In this document: one piece after another, positions 24,863 to 34,132 of the stretch
Numbering within the stretch: the stretch's first letter is position 1
Layout: each line of letters begins with the position of its first letter
Origin: Oscillospiraceae bacterium
GTDB taxonomy: Bacteria; Bacillota; Clostridia; Oscillospirales; Oscillospiraceae
DNA: 64,000 nt
Reading direction: 5' to 3'
Assembly: GCA_021768185.1 (NCBI GenBank)
Contig: JAETNP010000009.1
Location: 1 to 64,000, forward strand
Made by a program: the position numbers and the translations under genes
Notes under the pieces: generated by a model
What the model saw: the letters and a program-made list of their open reading frames with translations, nothing else
Databases searched by the model: none
Told to the model about the DNA's origin: nothing

Positions 24863-26178
24863 TGGGCACGGGAAGAGAGGCGGCGCTGGCGGCCCTGACT
24901 GCCTGCCGCCGGCTGGACGCCTGGTCCGACGGCAGCCTGAAGGCCGCCTGCCGGGAGTTGGACCGCCGGGAAGCGGCCCTGGCCTCCCGTCTGGCCTACG
25001 GCGTGCTCCAGAACCGGGCGCTGCTGGATTTTTACCTGGATGCCTGCTGCACCCAGCGGTTTGAGACGCTGGAGCCCTTTATCCGGGACGTGCTGCGGCT
25101 GGGGGCGTACCAAATTTTGTTTATGGACCGGGTGCCGGACAGCGCCGCCGTGGACGAGAGCGTGGAGCTGGTCAAGCGGAAGAAGCGGCAGCGGGCGGCG
25201 GGCATGGTGAACGCCGTCCTCCGGCGGCTGAGCCGGGAGAAGAACGAATTGCCGGAGCTCCCAACGGGAGACCGGGCCGGGTATCTGGCCCTGCGGTACA
25301 GCCATCCGACATGGCTGGTCCGGCGGCTCATGGAGCTGCTGGGAGACCAAGAGGCGGAGGCGTTTCTCCGCCTGGACAACGAGGCCGTCCCCACCACCAT
25401 CCAGCGCAATCCTCTGCGGTGTACGGCGGAGGAGCTGACGGAGAGCCTGACGGCCTGCGGCGCGGCCCTGACGCCCCACCCCTGGATGCCGGAGTGCTGG
25501 CTGCTGTCCGGCGGCGGGAGCCTGGAGGCCATGCCCGCCTTTCAGAAGGGGTGGTTCCAGGTCCAGGACGCCGCCGCGAAGGCGGCAGTGCTGGCCTCCG
25601 GCGTGAAGCCGGGGGACCGGGTGCTGGACGTGTGCGCCGCGCCGGGAGGCAAATCCTTTGCCGCCGCCATGGCCATGGAGGACGAGGGCGAAATTATCGC
25701 CTGCGACATCCACCGGCACAAGCTGGCCCTTATCGAGAAGGGGGCGGAGCGCCTGGGGCTGGCCTGCATCCGTACGGAGCTGGCCGACGGGCGGCAGTGC
25801 CGGGAGGCGTGGTTGGAGGGCTTCGACGAAGTGCTGTGCGACGTACCCTGCTCGGGGCTGGGCATTATCCGAAAGAAGCCGGATATCCGCTACAAGGACC
25901 CGGCACAGCTGGCGGGGCTGCCAAAGGTTCAGCGGTCCATTTTGGAGAACGCGGGCCGGTACGTAAAGCCCGGCGGCGTGCTGCTGTACGCCACCTGCAC
26001 CGTCCTGCCGGAGGAAAACGGGGAGGTCACGGCGGAGTTCCTGTCCGGCCACCCGGAATTCCATCCGGAGCCCTTCCGCCTGCCGGGTCTGGACGGGGAG
26101 AACGACGGCAGTCTGACCCTGTGGCCCCAACGCCATGGGACAGACGGATTTTACATCTGTAGGATGAGGAGATCATGA
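24862..26178 (+). CDS. rsmB: 16S rRNA (cytosine-967-C5) methyltransferase
   Basis: RsmB methylates C967 of 16S rRNA (E. coli numbering). The 438-residue protein combines an NusB-like N-terminal domain (about 1-140) with a Rossmann methyltransferase domain: the SAM loop DVCAAPGGKS, the motif IV DVPCSGLGIIRKKPDIRYK, and YATCTVLPEENGEV with the second, catalytic cysteine. One-base overlap with the peptidase gene and ATGA overlap with rlmN. Confidence 0.95.
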   Translation: MGTGREAALAALTACRRLDAWSDGSLKAACRELDRREAALASRLAYGVLQNRALLDFYLDACCTQRFETLEPFIRDVLRLGAYQILFMDRVPDSAAVDESVELVKRKKRQRAAGMVNAVLRRLSREKNELPELPTGDRAGYLALRYSHPTWLVRRLMELLGDQEAEAFLRLDNEAVPTTIQRNPLRCTAEELTESLTACGAALTPHPWMPECWLLSGGGSLEAMPAFQKGWFQVQDAAAKAAVLASGVKPGDRVLDVCAAPGGKSFAAAMAMEDEGEIIACDIHRHKLALIEKGAERLGLACIRTELADGRQCREAWLEGFDEVLCDVPCSGLGIIRKKPDIRYKDPAQLAGLPKVQRSILENAGRYVKPGGVLLYATCTVLPEENGEVTAEFLSGHPEFHPEPFRLPGLDGENDGSLTLWPQRHGTDGFYICRMRRS

Positions 26179-27218
26179 AAGCAGACATACGATCCATGAC
26201 CCTGGAGGAGCTGACGGACGCCCTGAAAGCGCTGGGAGAACCCGCCTTTCGGGGAAAGCAGGTCTTTACCTGGCTCCACCGGGGGGTGCGCTCCTTTGAC
26301 GAGATGAGCGATATATCGAAACCATTACGTGAAAAGCTGGCGGAGACGTACCGGGTGGACGGCCTGACCGTCGCCCGGAAGCAGGTGTCCCGAGCGGACG
26401 GCACCGCCAAGTACCTCTGGGAGCTCCACGACGGCAACTGTATCGAAACGGTGCTCATGCAGTACCGCCACGGCAACACCGTGTGCATCTCCAGCCAAGT
26501 GGGGTGCCGCATGGGCTGCGCCTTCTGCGCCTCCACCCTGGGGGGCAAGGTCCGGGACCTGGCCCCTGGAGAGATGCTGGAGCAGGTGCTGTTCGCCCAG
26601 GCAGACAGCGGCCTCGGCGTATCCAACATCGTGCTCATGGGTATCGGGGAGCCCATGGACAACCTGGATAACGTGCTGAAATTCCTGGAGCTGGTGAACC
26701 ATCCCTTGGGGATGAACATCGGGATGCGGCACATCAGCCTGTCCACCTGCGGCGTGATTCCCGGCATCCGCCGTCTGGCAGAGCTGGAACTGCAGTTGAC
26801 CCTGTCGGTGTCTCTTCACGCGCCGGACGGGGAGACCCGGAGCCGGATCATGCCGGTGAACCGGGCTTACGATGTGGACGAGCTGTTTGCGGCCTGCCAC
26901 GACTATTTCAAAAAGACGGGCCGCCGCATCAGCTTTGAGTACGCCATGATCGACGGCGTCAACGACGCCGACTGGCAGGCGGACCTGATCGTGAAAAAGC
27001 TCCGGGGTATGCCGGGGCATGTGAACCTGATCCCCCTCAATGACGTAGCGGAGAGTCCTCTGAAGCCAAGCCGCCGGGTGCGGCAGTTCCAACGGCGGCT
27101 GGAGGAGCAGGGGGTGACTGCCACCGTGCGGCGCAGTCTGGGCGGCGATATCGACGCCAGCTGCGGCCAGCTGCGGCGGAAAGCCATGGAGCAGGAAAGT
27201 GAGGAGAGGAAGCAATGA
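26175..27218 (+). CDS. rlmN: 23S rRNA/tRNA C2-adenosine methyltransferase (radical SAM)
   Basis: RlmN methylates A2503 of 23S rRNA, and tRNA, at C2. The 347-residue protein has the radical-SAM cysteines in CRMGCAFCAS, the SAM-binding GIGEPMDN, and the C-terminal cysteine in DIDASCGQL that forms the methyl intermediate. It contains no Cfr-type hallmarks I can see, so RlmN is the better call. It overlaps both neighbours by 4 nt. Confidence 0.95.
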   Translation: MKADIRSMTLEELTDALKALGEPAFRGKQVFTWLHRGVRSFDEMSDISKPLREKLAETYRVDGLTVARKQVSRADGTAKYLWELHDGNCIETVLMQYRHGNTVCISSQVGCRMGCAFCASTLGGKVRDLAPGEMLEQVLFAQADSGLGVSNIVLMGIGEPMDNLDNVLKFLELVNHPLGMNIGMRHISLSTCGVIPGIRRLAELELQLTLSVSLHAPDGETRSRIMPVNRAYDVDELFAACHDYFKKTGRRISFEYAMIDGVNDADWQADLIVKKLRGMPGHVNLIPLNDVAESPLKPSRRVRQFQRRLEEQGVTATVRRSLGGDIDASCGQLRRKAMEQESEERKQ

Positions 27219-27958
27219 TGAACATCTGGGGCATGACCGACATCGGTCTGGTGCGGCGGGAAAATCAGGATGCCTACGCCGTCCGGATCAGTGAGGATAC
27301 CGGCTTTACCGTCTGCGTGGTCTGCGACGGCATGGGCGGGCCGGGCGGCGGGAAGCTGGCCAGCCGCCTGGCGGTGGACACCTTCCAGAGCACTTGTCTG
27401 GCCAATCTCCGGCGGGACATGACCTGGGAGCAGGTCCGGGAGGTGACGGCCTTTGCCGTGGCCGCCGCTAACACCGCCGTCTATGAGCGCTCCTGTGCCG
27501 GGGACGGCCTGCGGGGCATGGGGACCACCCTGGTCTCCGCCATCCTCCGGGAAGGGGAGGCTCTGGTGGACAACGTTGGGGACAGCCGGGCCTACGTCAT
27601 CCGCGGCGGCGGGGGCATCACCCGGGTCACCAGGGACCACTCCGTAGTGGAGCGCCTGGTGCAGCAGGGGAACATCACGGAGGAGGAGGCCCGCAGCCAC
27701 CCCAACCGCAACCTCATCACCCGGGCCCTGGGTCCGGACAGGGAGGCGTTCAGCGACAGCTACACCGTCTCCCTGGAGCCGGGGGACTGCCTGCTGCTGT
27801 GTACCGACGGGCTCACCGGTACGGTAACGGACCAGGAGCTTGCCCGGGAGATCCTGCGGGGCACGGAGGACAACAAGTGCCTCGACCGCCTCCTGGAGCT
27901 GGCGAAGGAGCAGGGCGCGCCGGATAATGTGACCGCCGTACTGCTGCGCCGGCAGTGA
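27215..27958 (+). CDS. prpC: PP2C-type Ser/Thr protein phosphatase
   Basis: PrpC/Stp reverses phosphorylation by the PASTA kinase encoded next. The 247-residue protein has the metal-binding motifs RRENQDAY, CDGMGGPGGG, NVGDSRAYV, TRDHS and PDNVTAVL in the expected order. It begins 4 nt inside rlmN and is 19 nt before prkC. Cytoplasmic. Confidence 0.96.
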   Translation: MMNIWGMTDIGLVRRENQDAYAVRISEDTGFTVCVVCDGMGGPGGGKLASRLAVDTFQSTCLANLRRDMTWEQVREVTAFAVAAANTAVYERSCAGDGLRGMGTTLVSAILREGEALVDNVGDSRAYVIRGGGGITRVTRDHSVVERLVQQGNITEEEARSHPNRNLITRALGPDREAFSDSYTVSLEPGDCLLLCTDGLTGTVTDQELAREILRGTEDNKCLDRLLELAKEQGAPDNVTAVLLRRQ

Positions 27959-27977
27959 AAGAAAGGAACGCTCGACT

Positions 27978-29948
27978 ATGGAACGATACATAGGAAAGAT
28001 GCTGGACAACCGCTATGAGATCCTGGAGGTCATCGGGACCGGGGGCATGGCGGTGGTATTCAAGGCCAAATGCCACCGGCTCAACCGGATGGTGGCCATC
28101 AAGATGCTGAAAAAGGACCTCAGCGAGGACGCGGAGTTCCGCCGCCGGTTCCACGACGAGTCCCAGGCCGTCGCCATGCTCAGCCACCCCAATATCATGG
28201 CGGTGTACGACGTGAGCCGCCGGGGGGACATGGACTATATCGTCATGGAGCTCATCGACGGCATCACCCTCAAGCAGTACATGGAGCGGCGGGGGAAGCT
28301 GAACTGGCCGGAGGCCCTCCACTTCATCACCCAGATCATGAAGGGCCTCAGCCACGCCCACAGCCGGGGCATCGTCCACCGGGACATCAAGCCCCAGAAT
28401 ATTATGGTCCTCCGGGACGGCACCGTGAAGGTGACGGATTTCGGCATCGCCTTTCTTGCCAACGGGTCCAACCCATCCAACGAGGCCATCGGCTCCGTCC
28501 ACTATATCTCTCCGGAGCAGGCGAAAGGGGATTACACCGACAACCGCAGCGACATCTATTCCGCCGGCGTGGTGCTCTATGAGATGCTCACCAGCCGCCT
28601 GCCCTTCGAGGGCTCGGACCCGGTGAGCGTGGCCATCCAGCATTTCAGCGCCGTGCCCCTCAGCCCCCGGGAGATCGACCCGGATATCCCGGAGGCCCTG
28701 GAGCAGATCTGCATGAAGGCCATGGCCCCGGACCGGAACAAGCGGTACTCCACCGCCGATGAGATGCTTGCGGACCTGGAGGCCTTCCGAAAGGACCCCA
28801 GCATCAATTTTGAGTATTCCGCCGAGGAGCTTCGGCGGGAGACGGGGAGCGAGGGGGACGAGCCCACCCAATATATCCCGAATACGGGGGTGACCAGAAC
28901 GAAACAGAATCATTACACGCCGCCGCCCGTTGAGGACGATGACGACGACGAGTACTACGATAAACCCAAGAGCAACTGGTGGAAGATCCTGCTGTTGATC
29001 CTGATCGTGGTCGGGGTGGGCTATTTCGGCGGCCTGAAAATGTACAACAGCATCATGGCCAGCTTCCAGCACGAGGAGATCCCCGAATACCCGGTTCCCA
29101 GCATCGTGGGCATGACCATTGAGGAAGCGGAGGAGCTGGATACGGTCAAGGGCATCTTCGAGCTGGTGGAGGCGGGCCATGAGCACAGCACCGAGTACGC
29201 CGAGGGCCAGATCATCCGCCAGGACCCCGAAGCTGAACGCATCCGCAAGAACGCCAACGGCGAGCTGATCCCCATCAACGTCACCGTCAGTCTGGGCTAC
29301 CGCTCCGGGGAGATGATTACGGTAGTGGGGGACGAGGCCCGCTCCGCCCGCCTGCGCATCCAGCAGACCCAGGGGCTCAGCGAGCTCCATCTGAATATTG
29401 TGGAAGCCCCGGAGCAGGAGTACCACGATGAGATCGAGGCCGGCTGCGTCATCCGCACCGAACCGGCGGCGGGCACCCTCCTGAAGGAGGGGGACACCGT
29501 GACGCTGTACGTCAGCAAGGGCCCGAAGATCATCTATTCCATCATGGTCCCCTGCGTGGGCGAGACGGTGGAGTCAGTGAAGGACAAGATGGACGGCCTC
29601 AATCTGGTGGCGGAATTCACCAAGGTGGAGAGCTCCGAGCCGGAGGGGACGGTGCTGTCCCAGAGCATCGACACCGGCGAGAGCGTGCCGGAGGGCACCA
29701 CCGTCACCTTCACCTACAGCGACGGGGAGAAGCTGATCAACTACCCCATCACCTTCGACGTGCCCTACAGTGAGGAGCCGGTCCTGGTGCAGATCTTCCT
29801 GGACGACCCGATCATTTTCGATCAGGAGGTTCCCGGCGACTACGGAACCCTGTCCTTGACCTTGCAGGCCACGGCGGGCACCCACCGGCTGCGGATCTAC
29901 GCCGCCAACAAGCTGTACTGGGACGAGGAGATTACCTTCAGTGAGTAG
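27978..29948 (+). CDS. prkC: PASTA-domain Ser/Thr protein kinase
   Basis: A 656-residue membrane kinase that senses peptidoglycan fragments and signals to growth and spore germination in relatives. Residues 1-270 form the kinase: GTGGMAVVFKA, VAIKML, HRDIKPQN, DFGIA. An acidic linker (DDDDDEYYD, about 315-325) precedes one helix (about 335-352). Outside lie about three PASTA domains (IVGMTIEEAEE..., and others to about 600) and a C-terminal beta-rich stretch. It pairs with prpC and overlaps rsgA. Confidence 0.96.
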   Translation: MERYIGKMLDNRYEILEVIGTGGMAVVFKAKCHRLNRMVAIKMLKKDLSEDAEFRRRFHDESQAVAMLSHPNIMAVYDVSRRGDMDYIVMELIDGITLKQYMERRGKLNWPEALHFITQIMKGLSHAHSRGIVHRDIKPQNIMVLRDGTVKVTDFGIAFLANGSNPSNEAIGSVHYISPEQAKGDYTDNRSDIYSAGVVLYEMLTSRLPFEGSDPVSVAIQHFSAVPLSPREIDPDIPEALEQICMKAMAPDRNKRYSTADEMLADLEAFRKDPSINFEYSAEELRRETGSEGDEPTQYIPNTGVTRTKQNHYTPPPVEDDDDDEYYDKPKSNWWKILLLILIVVGVGYFGGLKMYNSIMASFQHEEIPEYPVPSIVGMTIEEAEELDTVKGIFELVEAGHEHSTEYAEGQIIRQDPEAERIRKNANGELIPINVTVSLGYRSGEMITVVGDEARSARLRIQQTQGLSELHLNIVEAPEQEYHDEIEAGCVIRTEPAAGTLLKEGDTVTLYVSKGPKIIYSIMVPCVGETVESVKDKMDGLNLVAEFTKVESSEPEGTVLSQSIDTGESVPEGTTVTFTYSDGEKLINYPITFDVPYSEEPVLVQIFLDDPIIFDQEVPGDYGTLSLTLQATAGTHRLRIYAANKLYWDEEITFSE

Positions 29949-30828
29949 GGGCAGAATCCGAAAGGCCCTCAGCGGCTTTTACTACGTGGATATGGACGGC
30001 CGGACCGTTACCTGCCGGGCCCGGGGGAAATTCCGCCAGGAGGGCCGCAGCCCTCTGGTGGGCGACTGGGTGGAGGTGAAGGAGACCGGCGAAGGCGAGG
30101 GCATGGTCTGGGAGATCGAGCCCAGGCGCAATGCCTTTGACCGGCCGGCGGCGGCCAATGTGGATCAGCTGGTGGTGGTAGCCTCCCAGGCCGTTCCGGT
30201 GACGGACCCGTTCCTCATCGACCGGGTGTCTGCCATCGCCGCCTTAAAGGACTGCGGCGTGGTGGTCTGCGTCAACAAGTGCGACCTGGCGCCGGGGGAT
30301 GAGCTGGCGGAGATCTACCGCTCCGCCGGATTTCCCGCCGTCTGTACCAGCGCGGAGACCGGGGAGGGCGTCGGGGAGCTGACGGAACTGCTGCGGGGGA
30401 AGCTGTCTGTTTTTACGGGCAACTCCGGCGTGGGGAAGTCCAGCCTGCTCAACGCCATCCAGCCCGGCTTTTCCCTCCAGGTAGCGGAAATCAGCCAGCG
30501 CCTGGGCCGGGGAAAGCACACCACCCGCCATGTGGAGCTCTACCGCCTGGACTGCGGCGGCGAGGTCATCGATACCCCGGGCTTTGGTTCCTTTGACGCC
30601 CAGGACCTGAACCTGGAGCTGAAGGAGCGCCTGCCGGAGTCCTTCCTGGAGTTCAGGCCCTATCTGGACCAGTGCCGCTTTGTGGGGTGCAGCCATACGA
30701 AGGAAAAGGGCTGCGCCGTACTGCGGGCGGTGAAGGCCGGGGAGATCCCCCGCAGCCGCCACGACAGTTACGTCCGCCTCTACAACGAGCTGAAGGAGCT
30801 GCGGGCCTGGTCCGCGCCCCGGCGGTAG
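29941..30828 (+). CDS. rsgA: Ribosome small subunit-dependent GTPase A
   Basis: RsgA checks late 30S assembly. The 295-residue protein has an OB fold, a circularly permuted GTPase with NKCD before GNSGVGKSSLL and DTPGFGSFD, and a zinc domain (CRFVGCSHTKEKGCAV). It starts at a GTG 8 nt inside prkC. In Bacillus it would be followed by rpe and thiN; here a terminator ends the operon. Confidence 0.96.
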   Translation: MSRGRIRKALSGFYYVDMDGRTVTCRARGKFRQEGRSPLVGDWVEVKETGEGEGMVWEIEPRRNAFDRPAAANVDQLVVVASQAVPVTDPFLIDRVSAIAALKDCGVVVCVNKCDLAPGDELAEIYRSAGFPAVCTSAETGEGVGELTELLRGKLSVFTGNSGVGKSSLLNAIQPGFSLQVAEISQRLGRGKHTTRHVELYRLDCGGEVIDTPGFGSFDAQDLNLELKERLPESFLEFRPYLDQCRFVGCSHTKEKGCAVLRAVKAGEIPRSRHDSYVRLYNELKELRAWSAPRR

Positions 30829-30851
30829 CGCGCCGGTCATGTGAATAGCGT

Positions 30852-30895
30852 AAAAGCTCCCGCCGGAGAAACCGTTTCTCCGGCGGGAGCTTTTT
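30852..30895. terminator. Bidirectional terminator, rsgA and MATE gene
   Basis: A stem of about 18 bp (AAAAGCTCCCGCCGGAGA with TCTCCGGCGGGAGCTTTT) between convergent genes, with T tracts on both strands. One of the strongest terminators in the window. Confidence 0.95.
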
Positions 30896-30904
30896 GTTTT
30901 TATA

Positions 30905-32245
30905 TTACTGGGAGCGTTCCCGCTGAATAAATCCCTTTGTCCGCCACTTGCCGGACCGCCAGCGCAGGGCCATGCACACAGCCCGGACGCACTCGTCGCT
31001 GGCCAGCCCGATATATGCGCCCACCGCCATAAGGCCCAGATGTATGCCGAAGAACCAGGTCCCGCCCACCATGCACAGGTACATGAAGATCACCGCGATA
31101 ACGGTGGTAAACAGGGCGTCGCCGCTGATCTTCAGCGCCTGACCGAACACCAGATTCGCGGCGCGTCCCACCTCCAGGGCGATATCGATGACCAGGAGCC
31201 GGCCCGCCAGTGCGATCATCTCCGGATCGTCCGTGAACATCCGGAGCAGAAGGCCGGAGCTGAGGGCAAATATGGCCTCCAGCCCCGCCCCGATGCAGAT
31301 TCCAACGCAGGCGGCTTTTTTGGTGCCCCTGTCGCAGCTCTCGTAGTCCCCCTCGCCGATCCGCCAGCCGGTCAGGATGGCGTTGGCGTGAGCCAGGGCC
31401 GCCGCGGCGCAGTAGGAGAAATTTGAGATCTGCACGGCGTAGGCCCGGGCGGTCACATTGAGCCCCGCGCTGTCCATCTGATTCAAAAACCGGATGGTCA
31501 GCGTCATGGCTACATGGTAGGCCGCGGTCTCCATGGCCGAGGGCAGGCCTACCCGGATGATCTGAGCAAAGACTTCCCGGTTCCGCATCCGCTCCGGGTC
31601 CTCTCTGGCCTTGATCAGAAGCCGGGAGGCCGTCATGACGATAGCCAGATTCAATGCTCTGGATATGACCGTGGCGGCGGCCACGCCCGCCACGCCGCCG
31701 TGGAGCACAAACAGAAAGAAGGCATTGAGGGCCAGATTGACCCCGTTTGCCAGCAGGGCCGCCGCCAGGGGTGGCCTGGTGTGGCCGAACGCCCGCAGAT
31801 AGTTGGAGAAAATAGGGATCAGGGCGTTGAGGAAGAAGAAGCCACCGACGATGCGCAGGTAGGTTTTCGCGTAGTCCATGAGCAGCGGCGCCGCTCCCAC
31901 AATCTCCAGAACATTTCCCGAAAAGGCGAACAGGAAAAGTGAGAGCAGGACGCCGGCCGCGAGGCTGAAGGCCGCCCCCAGCTGGCGAGCCTGATAGGCC
32001 ACGCCAGCCTTTTTCGCGCCGATATACTGGGTCATGACGGCGGTCATACCGGAGGAGACGATGTTGAACATGATAATGAAAAGGGAGGTGTAGGTGTTTG
32101 CCGTACCGACGGCTCCCACGGCGGCGTCGCCCACGGTGGAGAGCATGATGGTATCCGCCATGCCGGCCAGCATGGAGCAGAGGGTCTCCAGCAGAATGGG
32201 GATGTACAGCTTGGCAAAGGATCTCGTGGTTACCTGAGCGCTCAT
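30905..32245 (-). CDS. MATE-family multidrug/drug exporter
   Basis: A 446-residue, 12-helix cation/drug antiporter-type exporter of the MatE family. The N-terminus (SFAKLYIPILLETLCSML, then GMADTIMLSTVG) and later GYSSAMTAVMTQYIGAKK-like segments fit the family; internal duplication of two six-helix halves is visible. Substrate is not predictable. It starts with ATGA overlapping the GH13 gene, so both are one transcript: an exporter co-expressed with a sugar hydrolase is unusual. Confidence 0.9.
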   Translation of the reverse strand: MSAQVTTRSFAKLYIPILLETLCSMLAGMADTIMLSTVGDAAVGAVGTANTYTSLFIIMFNIVSSGMTAVMTQYIGAKKAGVAYQARQLGAAFSLAAGVLLSLFLFAFSGNVLEIVGAAPLLMDYAKTYLRIVGGFFFLNALIPIFSNYLRAFGHTRPPLAAALLANGVNLALNAFFLFVLHGGVAGVAAATVISRALNLAIVMTASRLLIKAREDPERMRNREVFAQIIRVGLPSAMETAAYHVAMTLTIRFLNQMDSAGLNVTARAYAVQISNFSYCAAAALAHANAILTGWRIGEGDYESCDRGTKKAACVGICIGAGLEAIFALSSGLLLRMFTDDPEMIALAGRLLVIDIALEVGRAANLVFGQALKISGDALFTTVIAVIFMYLCMVGGTWFFGIHLGLMAVGAYIGLASDECVRAVCMALRWRSGKWRTKGFIQRERSQ

Positions 32246-33981
32246 ATCGCCTGACTGCCCTCTGCTTCGACCAGCACCGCCGCCTCATAGGCTCCCAGAG
32301 TACCGGAGAATTCCTGACCGGTGATCAGGTCAAATTCTCCCCGCAGTTCCGGCAGGAATGCGTTCCCCTCCCTGGCATGGACGGCCAGGGTGACGCGCCG
32401 TTCGCCCAGCTGCCGGGTCATAGCGAGCAGTCCGGCGCTATCCTCCGCATACTGTCTTACAACGGCCCCCTCCGTCAATGCCGGCTCCTGACGCCGGAGT
32501 TGGATGAGCCGCTGATACCAGGCCAGCGTGTCCCTGTCCTGCCGGGCCTCGTCCCAGAGCATCCCCCGGCGGCAGTCCGTGTCGGAGGCTCCGCTCATCC
32601 CCACCTCGTCGCCGTAATAGATCATGGGCATCCCGGGGAGCAGGAGCTGGAGCGCCGCCGCCAGGCGCTGCTTTCGCGGGTCGTTCCCGGAAGCGTACAG
32701 GAATCTGGGGGTGTCGTGGGTATCGATAAAATTCCAGAGATAGCCCCCCAGCGCCCGGTGCAGGTTCCCTCTGAGGAACCCCAGGTCCCCCAGGAAGGCG
32801 GACGGGCTCCGGGTCCCCTGGGCGATCAGGTCACGGACGGCATGGCAGAAGGGGTAGTTCATCACGCTGTCCCACTCGTCGCCACCCAGGAAGTCGCCGG
32901 CGTAGTGCCAGACCTCGCCCACGATCAGCGCGTCCGGCTTCACCGCCTTGATCTCCCGCCGGAACCGCTTCCAGAAGCCGTGGTGGATCTCGTCCGCCAC
33001 ATCCAGACGCCAGCCGTCGATATCGCACTCCTTAATCCAGTATGCGGCCACGTCGATGACGAAATCCGCTGTCTCCTTATTCCGCAGGTTCAGCTTCGGC
33101 ATACCGCCTGCAAAGCTGAAGGTCTTATAGCTGGGCTTTTCCCCGCGCCTGGCGGTGAGGGGAAAAGATTTTGGGTAGTACCAGTTCAGGTATTCTGACT
33201 GCTCCTCTTTTTCTTTCAGGTCCCGGAAGGCGAAGAAGTTCACGGAGGTGTGGTTGAATACGCCGTCCAGAATGACGTACATCCCACGGCTGTGGGCCTT
33301 GCGGACCAGCTCCCGCAGGTCGTCCTTGGTGCCGAAGGAGGGGTCGATGGCGTAATAGTCGTCGGTGTCGTACTTGTGGCTGGACCTGGAGCGGAAGACG
33401 GGCGTCATATAGAGAATGTCCACGCCAAGCTCCTGGAGATAGTCCAGATGATCAATGACGCCCCGGAGGGAGCCCTGGAGGTCCGCGTCAAGGCCGATGG
33501 GGGACTGATACCACACCTCATCGGGCACCTGCTTGTCCGTGGCAAACCGGGAGGGGAAGATCTGGTAGATCACCTTGTTTTTCGCCCACGGGGGCAGCTG
33601 GAAGCGCTCCTCCTCCCGGAGGGTCTGGGGGCAGTCGAACATCCGCTCAATATCCGTAATGCACGTATCATAAAAGCCGTGATTTCCGAAGTAGGTCACC
33701 TTGCCGGAGGCGTCCTCCAGCTGGAAGAAATACCGGAGGCAGACCACGTCCACGGAGATGACGGCCTCGTAGTAATCCCGGTACCGGTCCGAACAGGCCA
33801 GGGTCATGTCATAGGCCTGCCGGGTGTCCCGATAGGAGACCGGCAGGTATTTTTCCTGCACATGGAGGCGGACGGCCGCAGCATCGCCCCGCTTGGTCTC
33901 CAGCCGGATGAGGAAGCGCCCCTCCTCCACGGCGTAGCAGTAATTGCTGTCTGCAAAATGTCTGATGGCTGCAAATTCCAT
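32242..33981 (-). CDS. GH13 alpha-glucosidase (neopullulanase/cyclomaltodextrinase-like)
   Basis: A 579-residue glycoside hydrolase family 13 enzyme, likely subfamily 20 type, acting on malto-oligosaccharides. Four conserved regions are present: DGVFNH (I), GWRLDVADE (II, nucleophile Asp), GEVWHY (III, acid/base Glu) and FIDTHDTPR (IV). An N-terminal beta domain of about 130 residues precedes the barrel, as in neopullulanases. There is no signal peptide, so it is cytoplasmic. The ATG at 33981 has AAGGAG at good spacing; the open frame continues 65 codons without one. Divergent AraC regulator at 34133. Confidence 0.93.
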   Translation of the reverse strand: MEFAAIRHFADSNYCYAVEEGRFLIRLETKRGDAAAVRLHVQEKYLPVSYRDTRQAYDMTLACSDRYRDYYEAVISVDVVCLRYFFQLEDASGKVTYFGNHGFYDTCITDIERMFDCPQTLREEERFQLPPWAKNKVIYQIFPSRFATDKQVPDEVWYQSPIGLDADLQGSLRGVIDHLDYLQELGVDILYMTPVFRSRSSHKYDTDDYYAIDPSFGTKDDLRELVRKAHSRGMYVILDGVFNHTSVNFFAFRDLKEKEEQSEYLNWYYPKSFPLTARRGEKPSYKTFSFAGGMPKLNLRNKETADFVIDVAAYWIKECDIDGWRLDVADEIHHGFWKRFRREIKAVKPDALIVGEVWHYAGDFLGGDEWDSVMNYPFCHAVRDLIAQGTRSPSAFLGDLGFLRGNLHRALGGYLWNFIDTHDTPRFLYASGNDPRKQRLAAALQLLLPGMPMIYYGDEVGMSGASDTDCRRGMLWDEARQDRDTLAWYQRLIQLRRQEPALTEGAVVRQYAEDSAGLLAMTRQLGERRVTLAVHAREGNAFLPELRGEFDLITGQEFSGTLGAYEAAVLVEAEGSQAI

Positions 33982-34033
33982 ACCGCTGCTCCTTTCCATC
34001 CCCATTCTATCGGGCCGGGGATGCACGATCTGC

Positions 34034-34062
34034 TTGCATTGTACTCTTTTCTGCGGTACAAT
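34034..34062 (+). promoter_or_regulatory. Promoter of the AraC-type regulator gene
   Basis: TTGCAT (34034-34039), a 17-nt spacer and TACAAT (34057-34062). It lies in the 151-nt divergent region with the GH13 gene; the matching minus-strand promoter is not clear. Confidence 0.7.
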
Positions 34063-34132
34063 TCTTGCAGTATATCCCTTCCTTTTTAACACAATCCTAC
34101 TTTTTGAAATTTCTGACTGCCGGAGGAACGTT

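Noticed and set aside
27813-29426. 537-codon frame antisense to the kinase
   Set aside because: Complement of prpC and prkC; no domain visible.
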